A DNA stretch of 64,000 bases from the NCBI RefSeq assembly GCF_001659605.2, contig NC_035161.2, positions 372,001 to 436,000 of the forward strand, given 5' to 3'. Shown here in pieces: positions 8,398 through 19,183 of the stretch (within the stretch, counting starts at the first letter, position 1; every line of letters starts with the position of its first letter). A program made the translations under genes and the position numbers. Under the pieces are notes generated by a model. That model saw only the letters and a program-made list of their open reading frames with translations, searched no databases and had not been told where the DNA came from. Source of the stretch: Manihot esculenta (lineage: Eukaryota; Streptophyta; Magnoliopsida; Malpighiales; Euphorbiaceae).

Positions 8398-11274
8398 GTG
8401 GCGCAACCAGTGGCTCCAGCCGCAACACAGGCTAGTGGCAGAGGCAGAGGAAGAGGGTCAGCCTCTTCATCAGCAGGACACAGAGGTGAAGGTCCATCAG
8501 CTCCGGCAAGGATCTTCACTATGACTCAGCAGGAGGCTAACACATCCAACACCGTGGTGTCAGGTAATCTCATCATTGGTTGTTCAGATGTTTATGCCTT
8601 GATGGATCCTGGTGCATCTCATTCATTTATTGCTCCGAGAGCCGTGGAGAGGGTAGGATTGATGGTCTCTGGGTTAGAGTGTCCCCTATGGGTCAGTGGA
8701 CCCAAGTGTGACCCGTCAGTGGCAGAGGCAGTCTGCCAATGTAGTCCAGTTTTTATAGAGGGAAGATGCCTTTCCACCGACCTTGTGGTTCTAGATTTGA
8801 CAGATTTTGACGTCATTCTAGGGATGGACTGGTTATCTACCCATGGTGCTACCTTGGACTGTAGAGACAAGGTAGTCAGATTCAGAGATCAGGATGGGTC
8901 AGAGGTTGTCTTCAGAGGAGACAGGGGTACACCTAGAGGTCTGATCTCAGCTCTTCAGGCTCGTAGGTTGCTTAGGAGGGGATGTCAGGGATTTTTAGCT
9001 CATGTGAGAGAGCTTGACAGTCATGTCAGAGAGCCCGCCTCAGTGCCTGTGGTGAGTGAGTTTTTAGATGTTTTCCCAGATGAGCTGCCAGGTTTACCAC
9101 CTGCTAGGGAGATAGAGTTCGAGATAGAACTAGTGCCTGGAACCAGACCGATCTCTATTCCTCCCTACAGGATGGCACCAGCTGAACTGAAAGAGTTGAA
9201 AGATCAGTTGCAAGAGTTGGTAGACAAGGGTTTCATCCGACCGAGTACCTCACCTTGGGGTGCTCCAGTGCTTTTTGTGAGAAAGAAGGATGGATCCCTC
9301 AGACTTTGTATCGACTACAGGCAGTTGAACAAGGTCACTACCAAGAATAAGTACCCGTTGCCTAGGATCGACGATCTATTCGACCAGCTAGCTGGGGCTG
9401 GTTGTTTCTCCAAAATAGATCTGAGATCCGGGTACCATCAGTTGAGGATAAGGGATGAAGATGTACCGAAGACGGCTTTCAGGACCAGGTATGGGCACTA
9501 TGAGTTCCTTGTGATGCCGTTCGGGTTGACCAACGCCCCTGCAGCATTCATGGATCTCATGAACAGAGTTTTCAGCCAGTATCTGGATCACTTCGTTATT
9601 GTCTTCATAGATGATATCCTAGTGTATTCCAGGAATGCAGAGGAGCATACCCATCACCTGAGGACAGTTTTGCAGACCTTGAGGGAGCATGGCTTGTATG
9701 CCAAGTTCTCCAAGTGTGAGTTTTGGCTTAGGAGCATTTCATTCTTGGGGCATGTTGTGTCAGAACAAGGTATTGAGGTAGACCCCAAGAAAGTAGAGGC
9801 TGTAGCTAACTGGCCTAGACCCACCACTGTGATCGAGATTAAGAGTTTTCTGGGTTTGGCAGGTTACTACAGGAGGTTCGTTCAGGACTTCTCAAAGATT
9901 GCCGCTCCTATGACCAAATTGACTAAGAAGAACCAAAAGTTTGCATGGACTGACCAATGTGAAGAGAGCTTTGAGGAGCTTAAGAGGAGGTTGACTTCAG
10001 CACCGGTGTTAGCTCTACCAAACAGTAATGATGACTTCTCAGTATATTGTGATGCGTCCCGTGTGGGACTGGGTTGTGTGCTGATGCAGAATGAGAGGGT
10101 GATCGCTTATGCTTCTAGGCAGTTGAAGAAGCATGAGTTGAATTACCCCACACACGACCTAGAGATGGCAGCGGTTATCTTTGCACTCAAGATGTGGAGG
10201 CATTACCTTTATGGGGTAAAGTGTGAGATCTTCACAGATCATAAGAGTCTGCAGTACATCCTGAGTCAGAGAGAACTGAATTTGAGGCAGAGGAGATGGG
10301 TAGAGCTGTTGAGTGACTATGATTGCAAAATTCAGTACCACCCGGGTAAGGCGAATGTTGTGGCAGACGCCCTAAGCCGGAAATCACTTGGCAGTTTATC
10401 CCACATTTCAGCAAAGAGGAGGCCGGTGGTGAAGGAATTTTATAGACTTATGAGTGAGGGGTTACAGCTGGAGTTGTCTGGTACAGGTGCCTTAGTAGCT
10501 CAGATGAGAGTGTCACCCGTGTTTCTGGAGCAGGTGGCTCAGAAACAGCATGAGGACCCAGAGTTGGTCAAGATTGCTAGGACTGTTCAGTCAGGCAAGA
10601 GTGATGAGTTCAGATTTGATGATAGAGGGATCCTCCGCTACGGGAACAGACTATGTGTGCCAGATGACATCGGTCTGAAGGGAGATATTATGGGAGAAGC
10701 CCATAATACCAGGTATAGCATTCACCCTGGAGCCACCAAGATGTATCAGGATCTGAAGAGAGTGTATTGGTGGCCAGCTATGAAGAAGGATGTGGCACTG
10801 TTCGTGTCAGCTTGTGATGTGTGTCAAAGGGTGAAGCTAGAGCACCAGAAGCCGGTGGGAATGCTTAACCCACTGCCGATTCCAGAGTGGAAATGGGAGA
10901 ACATCGCTATGGACTTTGTAGTGGGACTACCGGCAACGTCCAACAGATTGGACTCCATATGGGTGATTGTGGACAGACTCACCAAATCTGCTCACTTCAT
11001 CCCTGTCAGGAGTGGATATTCTGTGGATAAGCTGGCCCAGGTATATGTGGATGAGATTGTCAAGCTACATGGGGTTCCTGTTTCTATAGTGTCGGATAGA
11101 GGGCCCCAGTTCACCTCCAGGTTTTGGCGGAGTCTGCAGAGTGCTATGGGTACCAGATTGGATTTCAGTACTGCTTTTCACCCACAGACTGATGGACAGT
11201 CAGAGAGGACCATCCAGACGATAGAGGACATGCTCAGAATGTGTGTGCTAGATTTTGGCGGTTCTTGGAGGTAG
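8398..11274 (+). CDS. pol: Pol of element A: protease, reverse transcriptase, RNase H, integrase
   Basis: In frame with gag, after the TAG at 8377. Counting the methionine at 8398 as residue 1, the aspartic protease has a DPGA active site at residue 70 (DSGA is commoner, but DPGASHSF is usual in this clade). The reverse transcriptase follows, with its catalytic FIDD at about 403-406, then RNase H with the first catalytic aspartate in YCDAS near 552. Integrase has the HHCC zinc module (histidine at 769, cysteines at 806 and 809) and the catalytic triad D839, D900, E936, that is D-61-D-35-E. The frame stops at TAG 11272-11274, right after the integrase core. The next codons continue the same protein, and element B has the sense codon CAA there, so this stop too is a mutation. 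Otherwise all catalytic residues are present. Confidence 0.92.
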   Translation: MAQPVAPAATQASGRGRGRGSASSSAGHRGEGPSAPARIFTMTQQEANTSNTVVSGNLIIGCSDVYALMDPGASHSFIAPRAVERVGLMVSGLECPLWVSGPKCDPSVAEAVCQCSPVFIEGRCLSTDLVVLDLTDFDVILGMDWLSTHGATLDCRDKVVRFRDQDGSEVVFRGDRGTPRGLISALQARRLLRRGCQGFLAHVRELDSHVREPASVPVVSEFLDVFPDELPGLPPAREIEFEIELVPGTRPISIPPYRMAPAELKELKDQLQELVDKGFIRPSTSPWGAPVLFVRKKDGSLRLCIDYRQLNKVTTKNKYPLPRIDDLFDQLAGAGCFSKIDLRSGYHQLRIRDEDVPKTAFRTRYGHYEFLVMPFGLTNAPAAFMDLMNRVFSQYLDHFVIVFIDDILVYSRNAEEHTHHLRTVLQTLREHGLYAKFSKCEFWLRSISFLGHVVSEQGIEVDPKKVEAVANWPRPTTVIEIKSFLGLAGYYRRFVQDFSKIAAPMTKLTKKNQKFAWTDQCEESFEELKRRLTSAPVLALPNSNDDFSVYCDASRVGLGCVLMQNERVIAYASRQLKKHELNYPTHDLEMAAVIFALKMWRHYLYGVKCEIFTDHKSLQYILSQRELNLRQRRWVELLSDYDCKIQYHPGKANVVADALSRKSLGSLSHISAKRRPVVKEFYRLMSEGLQLELSGTGALVAQMRVSPVFLEQVAQKQHEDPELVKIARTVQSGKSDEFRFDDRGILRYGNRLCVPDDIGLKGDIMGEAHNTRYSIHPGATKMYQDLKRVYWWPAMKKDVALFVSACDVCQRVKLEHQKPVGMLNPLPIPEWKWENIAMDFVVGLPATSNRLDSIWVIVDRLTKSAHFIPVRSGYSVDKLAQVYVDEIVKLHGVPVSIVSDRGPQFTSRFWRSLQSAMGTRLDFSTAFHPQTDGQSERTIQTIEDMLRMCVLDFGGSWR

Positions 11275-11946
11275 CATCTACCCTTGGTGGAGTTTGCCTA
11301 CAATAACAGCTATCATGCTAGCATAGGGATGGCCCCATATGAAGCTTTGTATAGGAGGAAATGCAGATCACCTATCTGCTGGGAAGAAGTAGGAGAGAGG
11401 ACTCTTGCGGGTCCGGAGTTAGTAGAGCTTACCAGCAGGGTAGTGCCCATAATCAGAGAGAGGATCAAGACTGCTGCTAGCCGGCAAAAGAGTTATGCAG
11501 ATATCCGCAAAAGACAGCTAGAGTTTCAGGAGGGGGATTTGGTCTTGCTCAAGGTGTCTCCTATGAAAGGGGTGGTTCGGTTTGGGAAGAAGGGTAAGTT
11601 AGCTCCGCGGTATATCGGTCCTTTTGAAGTTCTCCAGAGGGTCGGAAATGTATCGTACAAGCTGGACTTGCCTGCTTCAATGGAAAGAATCCATCCGGTT
11701 TTCCATGTTTCCATGCTAAGGAAATTCGTGTCGGATCCGAGAAAGGTTCTTAGTGAGCCTGATGTAGAGGTCCATGAGGATCTCACCTATGTAGAGCAAC
11801 CAGTATGGATCTTAGACACCCAGATCAGAAAGTTGAGGAACAAGGAAATCCCGATGGTAAAGGTCCTTTGGAACCACCACAACTTAGAGGAATGCACTTG
11901 GGAGACACGGGAGTCTATGCTCCAGCAATACCCCCATCTGTTTTGA
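11275..11946 (+). CDS. pol: C-terminal part of A integrase: GPF module and chromodomain-like tail
   Basis: Same frame as the upstream pol, separated only by the TAG at 11272. Contains the end of the integrase core ([20 protein letters not shown]), a basic stretch, the GPY/F module (RYIGPFEVLQRVG), HPVFHVSMLRKF, and a tail with KVLWNHHNLEECTWETRESM and YPHLF. In chromoviruses this tail is the chromodomain or its CR-type relative, thought to steer integration into particular chromatin. The stop is TGA at 11944-11946. Confidence 0.88.
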   Translation, partial: HLPLVEFAYNNSYHASIGMAPYEALYRRKCRSPICWEEVGERTLAGPELVELTSRVVPIIRERIKTAASRQKSYADIRKRQLEFQEGDLVLLKVSPMKGVVRFGKKGKLAPRYIGPFEVLQRVGNVSYKLDLPASMERIHPVFHVSMLRKFVSDPRKVLSEPDVEVHEDLTYVEQPVWILDTQIRKLRNKEIPMVKVLWNHHNLEECTWETRESMLQQYPHLF

Positions 11947-12036
11947 GGTGAGTGTTGTGTTTTATGTGCTTGGTATGTATGTTATGTTGATGTTATGTGT
12001 ATGTTGACTGATGCCATGCTATGTATGTTAGTTGAG

Positions 12037-12073
12037 GAACATTCGAGGACGAATGTTCTTAAGGGGGGGAGAA
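12037..12073 (+). promoter_or_regulatory. GAGGAC hairpin and polypurine tract of A
   Basis: Perfect hairpin with stem GAACATTCG (12037-12045) and CGAATGTTC (12050-12058) around the loop AGGA, followed by the polypurine tract at 12061-12073 and the 3' LTR start at 12074. The polypurine tract primes plus-strand DNA; the hairpin has no function I know of. Confidence 0.85.
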
Positions 12074-13959
12074 TGTAATACCCGGCTAGACTCTGATATC
12101 GGAATCCCTACCGTCCGGTGGGATCTCGGATGTCGGAGACCTCTAGAAGGGTAAAATTATGTTTTTCTAAAATGTTTTAATGTATTTCCTGTTTTTAAAT
12201 AAGATTTAAATTGAGTTTTGAATGAAAAAGGCCATGGAGGCATTTCCAGGTTCGGCCGCCGAATCCCCAAGTTCGGCCGCCGAACGTTGGATAGTTTGGG
12301 AGGCTAGTTAGGCTTTCGAAACTTTTCTCAGGTTCGGCCGCCGAACCTCACATTCGGCCGCCGAACTTGCATGAGTTTAGGGGGCACGTTCGGCTCCCGA
12401 AGGCGAGCTGGCCAACCCCTATAAATAGCCACCTCGGCCGAAACGGGCGAGTTTTCTCCCCATTGTCGGCCAACGGTGAGTTCAAGTCCTCCCGTGGTTG
12501 TTTTTAGCTATTTTACCTCAAATCCATCAAGTTCTAACAAGTTTTACTTGGGTTTTGAAGATTTTGAGCAAAAAGAGCAAGTTTTTGGGACTTGGGATTC
12601 TAGATCGGATTTCCTCCCCATTCTCGAGTTTGGACCGTCTCTCTCTTGATCTTCAAGAGGTAAGAGCCGATCTTAAACTCATTTTATATTTTAAGTAAGT
12701 TTTAAGTTGATTTATGGGTTAGAAATGCATGAATGAGTTTTTATGAGTTTTTGGTTAAATTTGAATGTTTATGCAATGTGGGTTTTTTGATGTGTTGTAG
12801 TTGGGGTTTAAGTTAGTTGGAGACCCCTAGGAGCTTGTATGCTTGAGAATGCATGTTGTAGAATAGGATTTGTGCATGTTGGGATTGATTTTTGAGGCTT
12901 TGTGCAGAAGGGAGTCGAGTTTCTGCCCTTTGGCAGAAACTCAGGTTTGGCCGCCGAAGGTACTTTCGGCCGCCGAACCCCCTTTTGGAGGCAGTTTCGG
13001 CTGCCGAAGCCTGCCCCCGAAAGAAGACTTTCGTCTCTGGAGGGCAGTTTCGGCCGCCGAAAGTGTCGCCGAACCTGCATGACTTTCGGCTCTGGAGGCA
13101 CTTTCGGCCGCCGAACCTGCCGCCGAAAGTGCCCTGTCCAGCCATTTCATGCATGTTTTCTATGATGATTTTGTGATGTCCTAGGGGGGTTTTTGGGGAG
13201 CATTTTAGAGTCATGTTTATGTATGTTTGGTCCCTCATGTCAGTCCACCTGTGTAGGTTCGGACCCGAGGAACCGAGGCCCCCAGCAGTGAGTTAGCTAC
13301 AGTGTCTGGTCAGAGCTAGCCAGAGGTGAGTGGAATGACTCTTTAAGATTTTAAAAGTAAATTAATTAATGTAATAGCATGATACATGCATCATAAATGC
13401 CATGAGTTATCTAGGGTGCTTGCACTAGAAATCACGAATATGTTGCATTGCATTTTATGTTGTTGTTATGGATGAATGTTGAATGATCCCTTAGCCCTCA
13501 CTATGGTATGATGAGATATGGTATTGAAGACTAGGGAGGCCCATTCTACGCCCTCCTGGCACTATGTAAGAGAAAGACTAGGGAGGGCCATTCTACGCCC
13601 TCCTGGCACTATTGGAAATGTCATGTATGTATGTTCATGTAAGAGAAAGACCAGGGAGGCCCATTCTACGCCCTCCTGGCACTATTGGAATGAGTAAAGG
13701 GCTATGGGTGACAAGTTCATCCTTGATGTGAAATGATTGTGTTGTGATGCATTTCATGAATGCATGAATTTAATATGATGTTTTCAGTATTCTGCTCACT
13801 GGGCTCTAGTAGCTCACCCCTCTCCCCTTAACCCCAGGTTTGCAGGTACGGGCTAGATCAGAAGGTCAAGAAGAGTAAAGTAATTCATGTATTATGTAAT
13901 GTAATGTAATGTAATGTATTATGTTTACAGTTATGTAATGTAATTCATGTCATTGAGGA
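12074..13959 (+). repeat. 3' LTR of A, first part
   Basis: Matches 4467-6357 of the 5' LTR, with TATA at 12420-12427, palindromes in the same places, and three tandem hairpin units at about 13529-13684. It differs by a local rearrangement near 13880-13920, where taatg repeats replace the 5' LTR sequence. Cut at 13959 by solo LTR S1. Confidence 0.92.
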
Positions 13960-16177
13960 TGTAATACCCGGCTAGAATTCGGCACCGGAATTTCTGCTTT
14001 CTGGCGAAAATCTAGGGTGTTGGATCTCTCTAGAGGGGTAAAATGAGTTTTCTAAATGTTTTTACTATGATTTTTATGGTTTTAATGCATTTAAAATTGA
14101 GTTTTGAAGAGAAAAGGCCAAGGAGGAAGAACCCAGGTTCGGCCGCCGAAGGTGATGTTCGGCCGCCGAACATGGGATGGTTTCGGATGGACTTTTGGCC
14201 TCCGAAAGTCATGAGGATAGAATGCCAGGTTCGGCCGCCGAACCTGAAGTTCGGCCGCCTAACATGGGTGAGTTTAGGGTGCTGGTTTGGCCGCCGAAGG
14301 TGGCTCAGCAGGTCACCTATAAAAGGACCCTAGGCCGAAAATGGGCGAGTTTTCTCCCCATTCTCGGGCTAAGGTGAGTTCATGTCCTCCCTTGGTCGAT
14401 TTCTCGTTTTCCTTCAATCTTCCAAAGATTTTCATGAGTTTTATTGTGATTTTGAAGAGTTTTAAGCTTGGATCGAAGATTTGGAGCTTGGAGACCCGGA
14501 GTTAGTTTTCCTCCACATCTCCAAGGTTCGGGTCACACCAACCCTCGATCTCCAAGAGATGAGTGTAGATCTATGCTTTTTATTATGTTTAACGAAGATT
14601 TAATGAGTTTTGATGCAAGGTTATGGGTAGATATGCATGTGTTGGGGTTTTTCCCCAATGTTAGGGTTTATGTGGGTTTGATGCCCAAAGTATGTAAATG
14701 TATGTTTATTTGATGTTATGTTGAAGTTTGAGCTAGTATGTGTATGTGGGAGTGAGTATGCATGATTGGGGGAGTGTATGTGAGGATTTGGGGTTTGTTT
14801 GAGTGGGGTTGTGGCGAGACAGAATCGGACCTGTCATTCAGAGGGGACCAGGTTCGGCCGCCGAAAGGAGTTTCGGCCGCCGAACCTGCATGGGAAGGCA
14901 GCCTTTCGGCTGCCGAACGTGCCCCCGAAGGAGGACTTTCATTTCTGTCCAGGAGTTTCGGCCGCCGAAAGTGCCCCCAAAAGTGCCTGACCCGAGGGAC
15001 CGAGGAGGCCAGTAGTGCTAGCTGCTGCAGAGTCAGTCAGCGTCTGCCAAGAGGTGAGTGGAACTAACTTAAATCTTTTAAATTGAGAAATTAAATGTAT
15101 TTTAGCATGTTTCATGCATCACGAATGCCATGATATATTTTAGGTTGTTGCATTAGAACTCACGAATATGATGCACTGCATAATGTGTTGTTGATGTGGA
15201 TGGATGTTGAGTGATCCGTAGCCCTCAACGTGACATGAGATGATATATATGAGATGATATGTATGAGATGGTATGATATGACATGATACTATATGATACG
15301 AGATAGAAAGACCAGTGGGCCGTATCACCCCTGGTAATATGTCATGAGGTAACAGAGAAGTCTAGGGTGGCCTAATCGCCCCTGGCATAGTCGGACATGT
15401 TATGAGATGATAGAGAAGTCCAGGGTGGCCTAATCGCCCCTGGCATAGTCGGACATGTTATCTTGAGAAGAGGTTCTAGGGAGCCCCGACGAGAGTCGGG
15501 CACCTTAGACTTGTAGAGGGCTATCGGTGACAACTCTATCCTTGATATGATTTGCTGTGATGTGATGCATTCCATGTATGCATATGTTTTAAACGTAATG
15601 TTTTATAGTTTCTACTCACTGGGCTTTCTAGCTCACCCCTCTCCCCTAACCCCAGGATTGCAGGTCAGAGGTAGTCCAGGAAGACGTCAAGGGTAAAGTC
15701 AGATATTTTTATGTATGTAATAGTTAGTATGTTAGAGTGGACATGTATTAAATGTAAATTTGAAGTAATGGATTGTAATATGATGTAATGTAACTGATCA
15801 TAGAGTTAATGTTTATGGACTAGATGTGTGCTTGGCCCTATAGACTGGTTAATCCCTGTTGTTGTACATGATGTATGTTATGTTTTAAATGTTAAGTTAA
15901 GGGTGAACCAAACTTGAGGCATGTAATGTTTACCCCACTGGAGTATTTGATGAGGACTCTAGTGGAGGTTTTATGTTTTATGTTATGTCAGGATGCATGC
16001 ATAGGTCAGGTTTGGGTTCAGCAGATGGTTATGTTTCAATTTTTATGTTAAAAGTTTTATTCATGTATGGGATTTAACCAGGAAATAGTATGTATGTTAG
16101 GCTTGCTACGGGTCCCGGCGGCCTTAAGCCGATCTGGATCCTAGCGCCGGTAGCGGTCCGGTTTCCGGGTCGTTACA
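13960..16177 (+). mobile_element. Solo LTR S1 (chromovirus) inside the 3' LTR of A
   Basis: 2,218 bp, TGTAATACCC...CGTTACA, flanked by the 5-bp duplication gagga (13955-13959 and 16178-16182). No internal region or primer site remains, so it is a solo LTR left by LTR-LTR recombination. It has its own palindrome copies (around 14147-14300 and 14850-14970), TATA box TATAAAAG (14318-14325), and tandem hairpin units at about 15307-15455. It belongs to a different subfamily from A, closer to the E/G/J LTRs in the later part. Confidence 0.93.
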
Positions 16178-16182
16178 GAGGA

Positions 16183-16510
16183 TGAGTTAGTGTGCTTGAC
16201 CCAGTTGTAGTGGATCCCTTTTAATACATGATTAATGATTAAGTTTATGATGTTTTATGTTATTCAAGTTAATGTATGTCATGATACCCCATTGGAGCAT
16301 TTGATGAGGGCTCCAGTGAGTGGTTTATGTTATAGTTTTGTGCATGCACAGGGTACACTTGAAAGAAATTTTTACAGACTATGTTATGTTGTTCATGTAT
16401 GGGATCCCACAGGTACTCAGGATGTATGTTAGGCTTGCTACGGGTCCCGGCGGCCTTAAGCCGACATGGATCCTAGCGCCGGTAACGGGTCGGATTTCCG
16501 GGTCGTTACA
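16183..16510 (+). repeat. 3' LTR of A, second part
   Basis: Continues exactly from the break at 13959, matching 6361-6688 of the 5' LTR and ending GGTCGTTACA at 16510, followed by target duplication ggcaa. Confidence 0.92.
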
Positions 16511-16515
16511 GGCAA

Positions 16516-17114
16516 ACCATGTGGTCTCACAATGATCTGAAGTGTGGTCTGGTAGTCTTCTCTTCGCACTGGCCTATTGTTTGCCCAGTTGCGTGGGCAA
16601 ACAGGCTTGGTCGAACAGGTGGGAATGCTGCAGCATTCTGCGTGAAGGCCTGTTGTTTGCCCAGTTGCGTGGGCAAACAAGCTGGTCGAACAGGTGACTT
16701 GCTGTGTGGGCAGACAGTATGCCATCCTTTTTATGAGTCATCTCTGCTGTTTGCCCAGCTTGTGTGGGCAAGCAGTTTGGATAAGCAGTTTCAACCTGCA
16801 AAAGAACTAAAATCTGGAATGGGTTAAGGTACTGGTTCCTGCACAACTGATTTTTGTTTGCCCTAGCTGTTTGGGCAAATGATCACATATCTCTTTTTTT
16901 TTTTTTTTTTTTTGGCTAAAAGCAAAAATGTGGCTATTCAAACTAAAACTTGGAAATAATGAAAAATAAAAGTTCAGAAATATGCACCCCTACACCTAAT
17001 TCAATGTATTGGAAAAATTAAAGTTCAAAGGAAATTGAGTACTCCCCTGGTGTGGTTTGTGTGGTGCGCCCTTGTTTAAGGTCACGAGCTGGACCTTCTC
17101 CATGTGATCAAGGC
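16516..17114 (-). other. Internal non-coding stretch of D with motif array and poly-T
   Basis: Continues D after the insertion of A. It is rich in TTTGCCC...GGGCAAA pairs (for example 16580-16603, 16650-16678, 16748-16772). A run of 20 T at 16894-16913 stands alone. No supported gene. Confidence 0.6.
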
Positions 17115-17957
17115 TCAACTAATTGGGGGAGGGAAAAGGGTTCCAACTGTATTAAGTAAAAAGTGTAGCACGCCTTTTGATTTGGTCATCTCCCATCCTA
17201 TTTCTTTCATGTACTCATGAAATAACATGATTAGCTTCTCCTCTTGCAGGTGAGGTGTGCTTCTGGCCCTTATGTTTGCATTTTTGAGATGATTGGGCAG
17301 CACTTTGAACTCCAATGCATATTTCTCCATAGGTAGCTGCAATTTGGTGCTGAATTCAGGCAAAACAAATTCTACCTTATCCGGAGGTTTGGGTAGGCAT
17401 TCTGTTTGGGCTGTCTGCTGAACTAGTTTGGGAAAACTACTGTCTGGCTGTTTTCCCTCTGCTGTCTGTTTGGGCAGACAACTTTCTGTTTGTGTTACCC
17501 GTATAATCTGTTTGGGTAAATAGTATTCTGTCTTTTGAACCGAATCTGTCTGTCCAGTCTGTTTAGGCAAACAGATTTCTGCCTCCTCTTGCTGTTTGGG
17601 CAAACAGCAATCTGCTGGTACAATCTGCATAGCTTGTTTGGGCAAACAAGCTTCTGCCTTCTTTTCCTCTGCTGGTGGTTTGGTCAAACAGCAACTTACC
17701 TGTTCCAGCAATCTGGTTGTGCTGAGTTCTGCCCTCTCATGCTGTTTGGGCAAACAGCAATCTGACTTGACTTGTTGTTTGGGCAGACAGCAATCTGCTT
17801 GATGCTTTTCTATTGGTTTTTCAGGTGAACAGTGTTCTGTCGGAGCTGTTTGCTCAACTGGTTTGGGCAAACAGTGATCTGCCTGCTCGAGTGATTTGGG
17901 CAAACAGAGGCTTGCCTGTTCTGCCTCTGCTTGCTGTATGGGCAAACAGCAGTCTGC
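17115..17957 (-). pseudogene. Element D frame: CLPKQ repeat region joined to a pre-RT remnant
   Basis: Minus-strand frame continuous with 17961-18758 but for one TAG at 17958-17960. The first two thirds (about residues 1-190 from the methionine at 17945) consist of a degenerate repeat whose core is CLPK or CLPKQ, seen about ten times, with linkers rich in Q, E, A and T. The last 85 residues contain LEFKVLPNHLKNA, EEKLIMLFHEYMKEIGWEM and KG, which resemble the segment just before the reverse transcriptase in Athila/Tat elements. The frame ends at 17115 with no reverse transcriptase following. The repeat expansion in place of the normal protease linker is unusual. No function can be assigned. 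Confidence 0.6.
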
Positions 17958-18758
17958 CTATTCTGCCTTCTGTCTGCTTGTTTGCCCAGTTTGTTTGGGC
18001 AAACAGCAGTCTGTCTGCTGGAAGCAGCAGTCCATTGCTATCCATTTCAGCTCTCTTTGGCTTCTTTCATCTTCTTGGCCGTCCTCCCTACAAAAATCAT
18101 TGGTTAGCATATCATTTTGATTTATATCAAAAATTTCTTGACTCAAACAATCAATGATATCTAAACCATCAACAGGTTCTGTTTGGCCAGTTTGTTTGGA
18201 CAAACAGTTTTCTAGCTGTTTTTCTTCAGCAGCTTGTTCTTGTACTTGTGAATTTTTATCATCTTGAAACTCTTCCTCTCTTCTTAATGTGATTGCATTC
18301 AATTCAGTGTTCATTTGACCCATTTGCTGTTGGAGACTTCGTAAAGTCTTCATTACCTCATCAAGGTTGGAACTTTGAGGTGTTGCTTGGGCTTGATAGT
18401 TTTGATAGTTTTGGTAGTTGTCAGTCCAGTCATAGCCATAGTTCTGATGGTCCCTCCAACATGGATTGTAGGTGTCAATGTAGGGATCATGTCTAGACTG
18501 TCCATAGAATCCTCCAAATGCATGTGCTGGTTGGTCATAAAATGTAGGACATTGATCAGTTGGGTGTCCCACATATGGCCTTGGTGGCTGAAATTGTTGA
18601 GCTTGTTGAACTAGTCCTATGGCAACATCTTTCATAAAAGATGTCAGTTCAGAAAGCTGAAAAGAAATAGCAGATTGCATGTTGTAATCTGCCATATCAG
18701 CAGCTGTTTGGGCAAACACAGCAGTGGGCTGTGCTGTTTGGGTAATTTTTGGGGTCAC
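17958..18758 (-). pseudogene. gag: Element D gag C-terminal part and linker
   Basis: Minus-strand frame of 266 codons. It carries the remnant of a nucleocapsid region (GHPTDQCPT, the second half of a zinc knuckle) followed by the typical Athila/Tat segment FGGFYGQ, DPYIDTYNPCWRDHQN. A glutamine-rich linker comes next, then the first CLSKQ/CLPKQTGQT repeats and the TAG at 17958. In neighbouring element C the matching segment reads YDPFLGIYNPGWRDHPNLSY. The capsid core that should precede this is missing, and the N-terminal gag piece at 18830-19132 lies in another frame. Confidence 0.65.
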
Positions 18759-18829
18759 TAGTTTTTGGACAGCAGGTGCTGTTTCTGCAGTGTATATTTC
18801 TGGTTCCGTTGTTTCAGCAACAGGCTGGG

Positions 18830-19132
18830 CTAGAAATGTTGCTGGTTCAGTAAATTTTGGTTCAGCAGTGTGGTTGCGGCAAGTGGACAGCAGTTGCTGT
18901 CCCTGTTTTCAGCAAATTGGACAGTAGGTGCAGAAGGTGTTTCAGCAATAAATTCTGGATTTTTGACTATAGTTGTTGTTTTTTTGACAGTAGAAGCTTC
19001 AACGGGTGCTGTTTGGACAGCAGCTGTTGAGGTGGATGGCTTAGAGGCTTGGTTCCTCTTTCTTAGTTGCCTTGATGTGCGCTCAATTTCTGGATCGTAA
19101 GGTAGAATTTCCTTGCGTCCAGACCTGGTCAT
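18830..19132 (-). pseudogene. gag: Element D gag N-terminal fragment
   Basis: Starts MTRSGRKEILPYDPEIERTS and continues with RQLRKRNQ. This matches the usual Athila/Tat gag start (MTRxG..., DPEIERT, RxLRK) and lies just inside the primer site, as expected. It then runs into low-complexity T/A/V-rich sequence and a frame change; the capsid domain does not follow. Confidence 0.65.
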
Positions 19133-19160
19133 GAAAGAAAAACAAATTAGTTAAATCAAT

Positions 19161-19178
19161 TCCCCGGCAACGGCGCCA
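19161..19178 (-). promoter_or_regulatory. Primer binding site of D (tRNA-Asp type)
   Basis: On the minus strand TGGCGCCGTTGCCGGGGA, complementary to the 3' end of plant tRNA-Asp. This is the usual primer site of Athila-type elements, placed just after the 5' LTR end. Confidence 0.9.
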
Positions 19179-19183
19179 ATTTT

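Larger units (their letters stand above)
4467..16510 (+). mobile_element. Element A: near-complete Tekay/Del-type chromovirus (Ty3/gypsy)
   Basis: Flanked by the exact 5-bp target duplication ggcaa (4462-4466 and 16511-16515). The layout is 5' LTR 4467-6688, tRNA-Met primer site, gag and pol in one frame, polypurine tract, and 3' LTR 12074-13959 plus 16183-16510. The 3' LTR is split by solo LTR S1. The LTRs begin TGTAATACCC and end TTACA. Long LTRs, a gag with CCHC finger, a DPGA protease, D,D-35-E integrase, GPF module and a chromodomain-like tail fit the Tekay/Del clade. The two LTRs differ by only a few percent in the stretches compared by eye, so the insertion is fairly recent. Confidence 0.93.

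Noticed and set aside
16894..16913. Poly-T run as a retroposon tail or terminator
   Set aside because: It lies alone inside element D with no duplication or retroposon body next to it; best seen as simple sequence.
17535..18157. Plus-strand frames through the D repeat region
   Set aside because: The motif is nearly palindromic, so both strands stay open; Athila-type gag landmarks are only on the minus strand.
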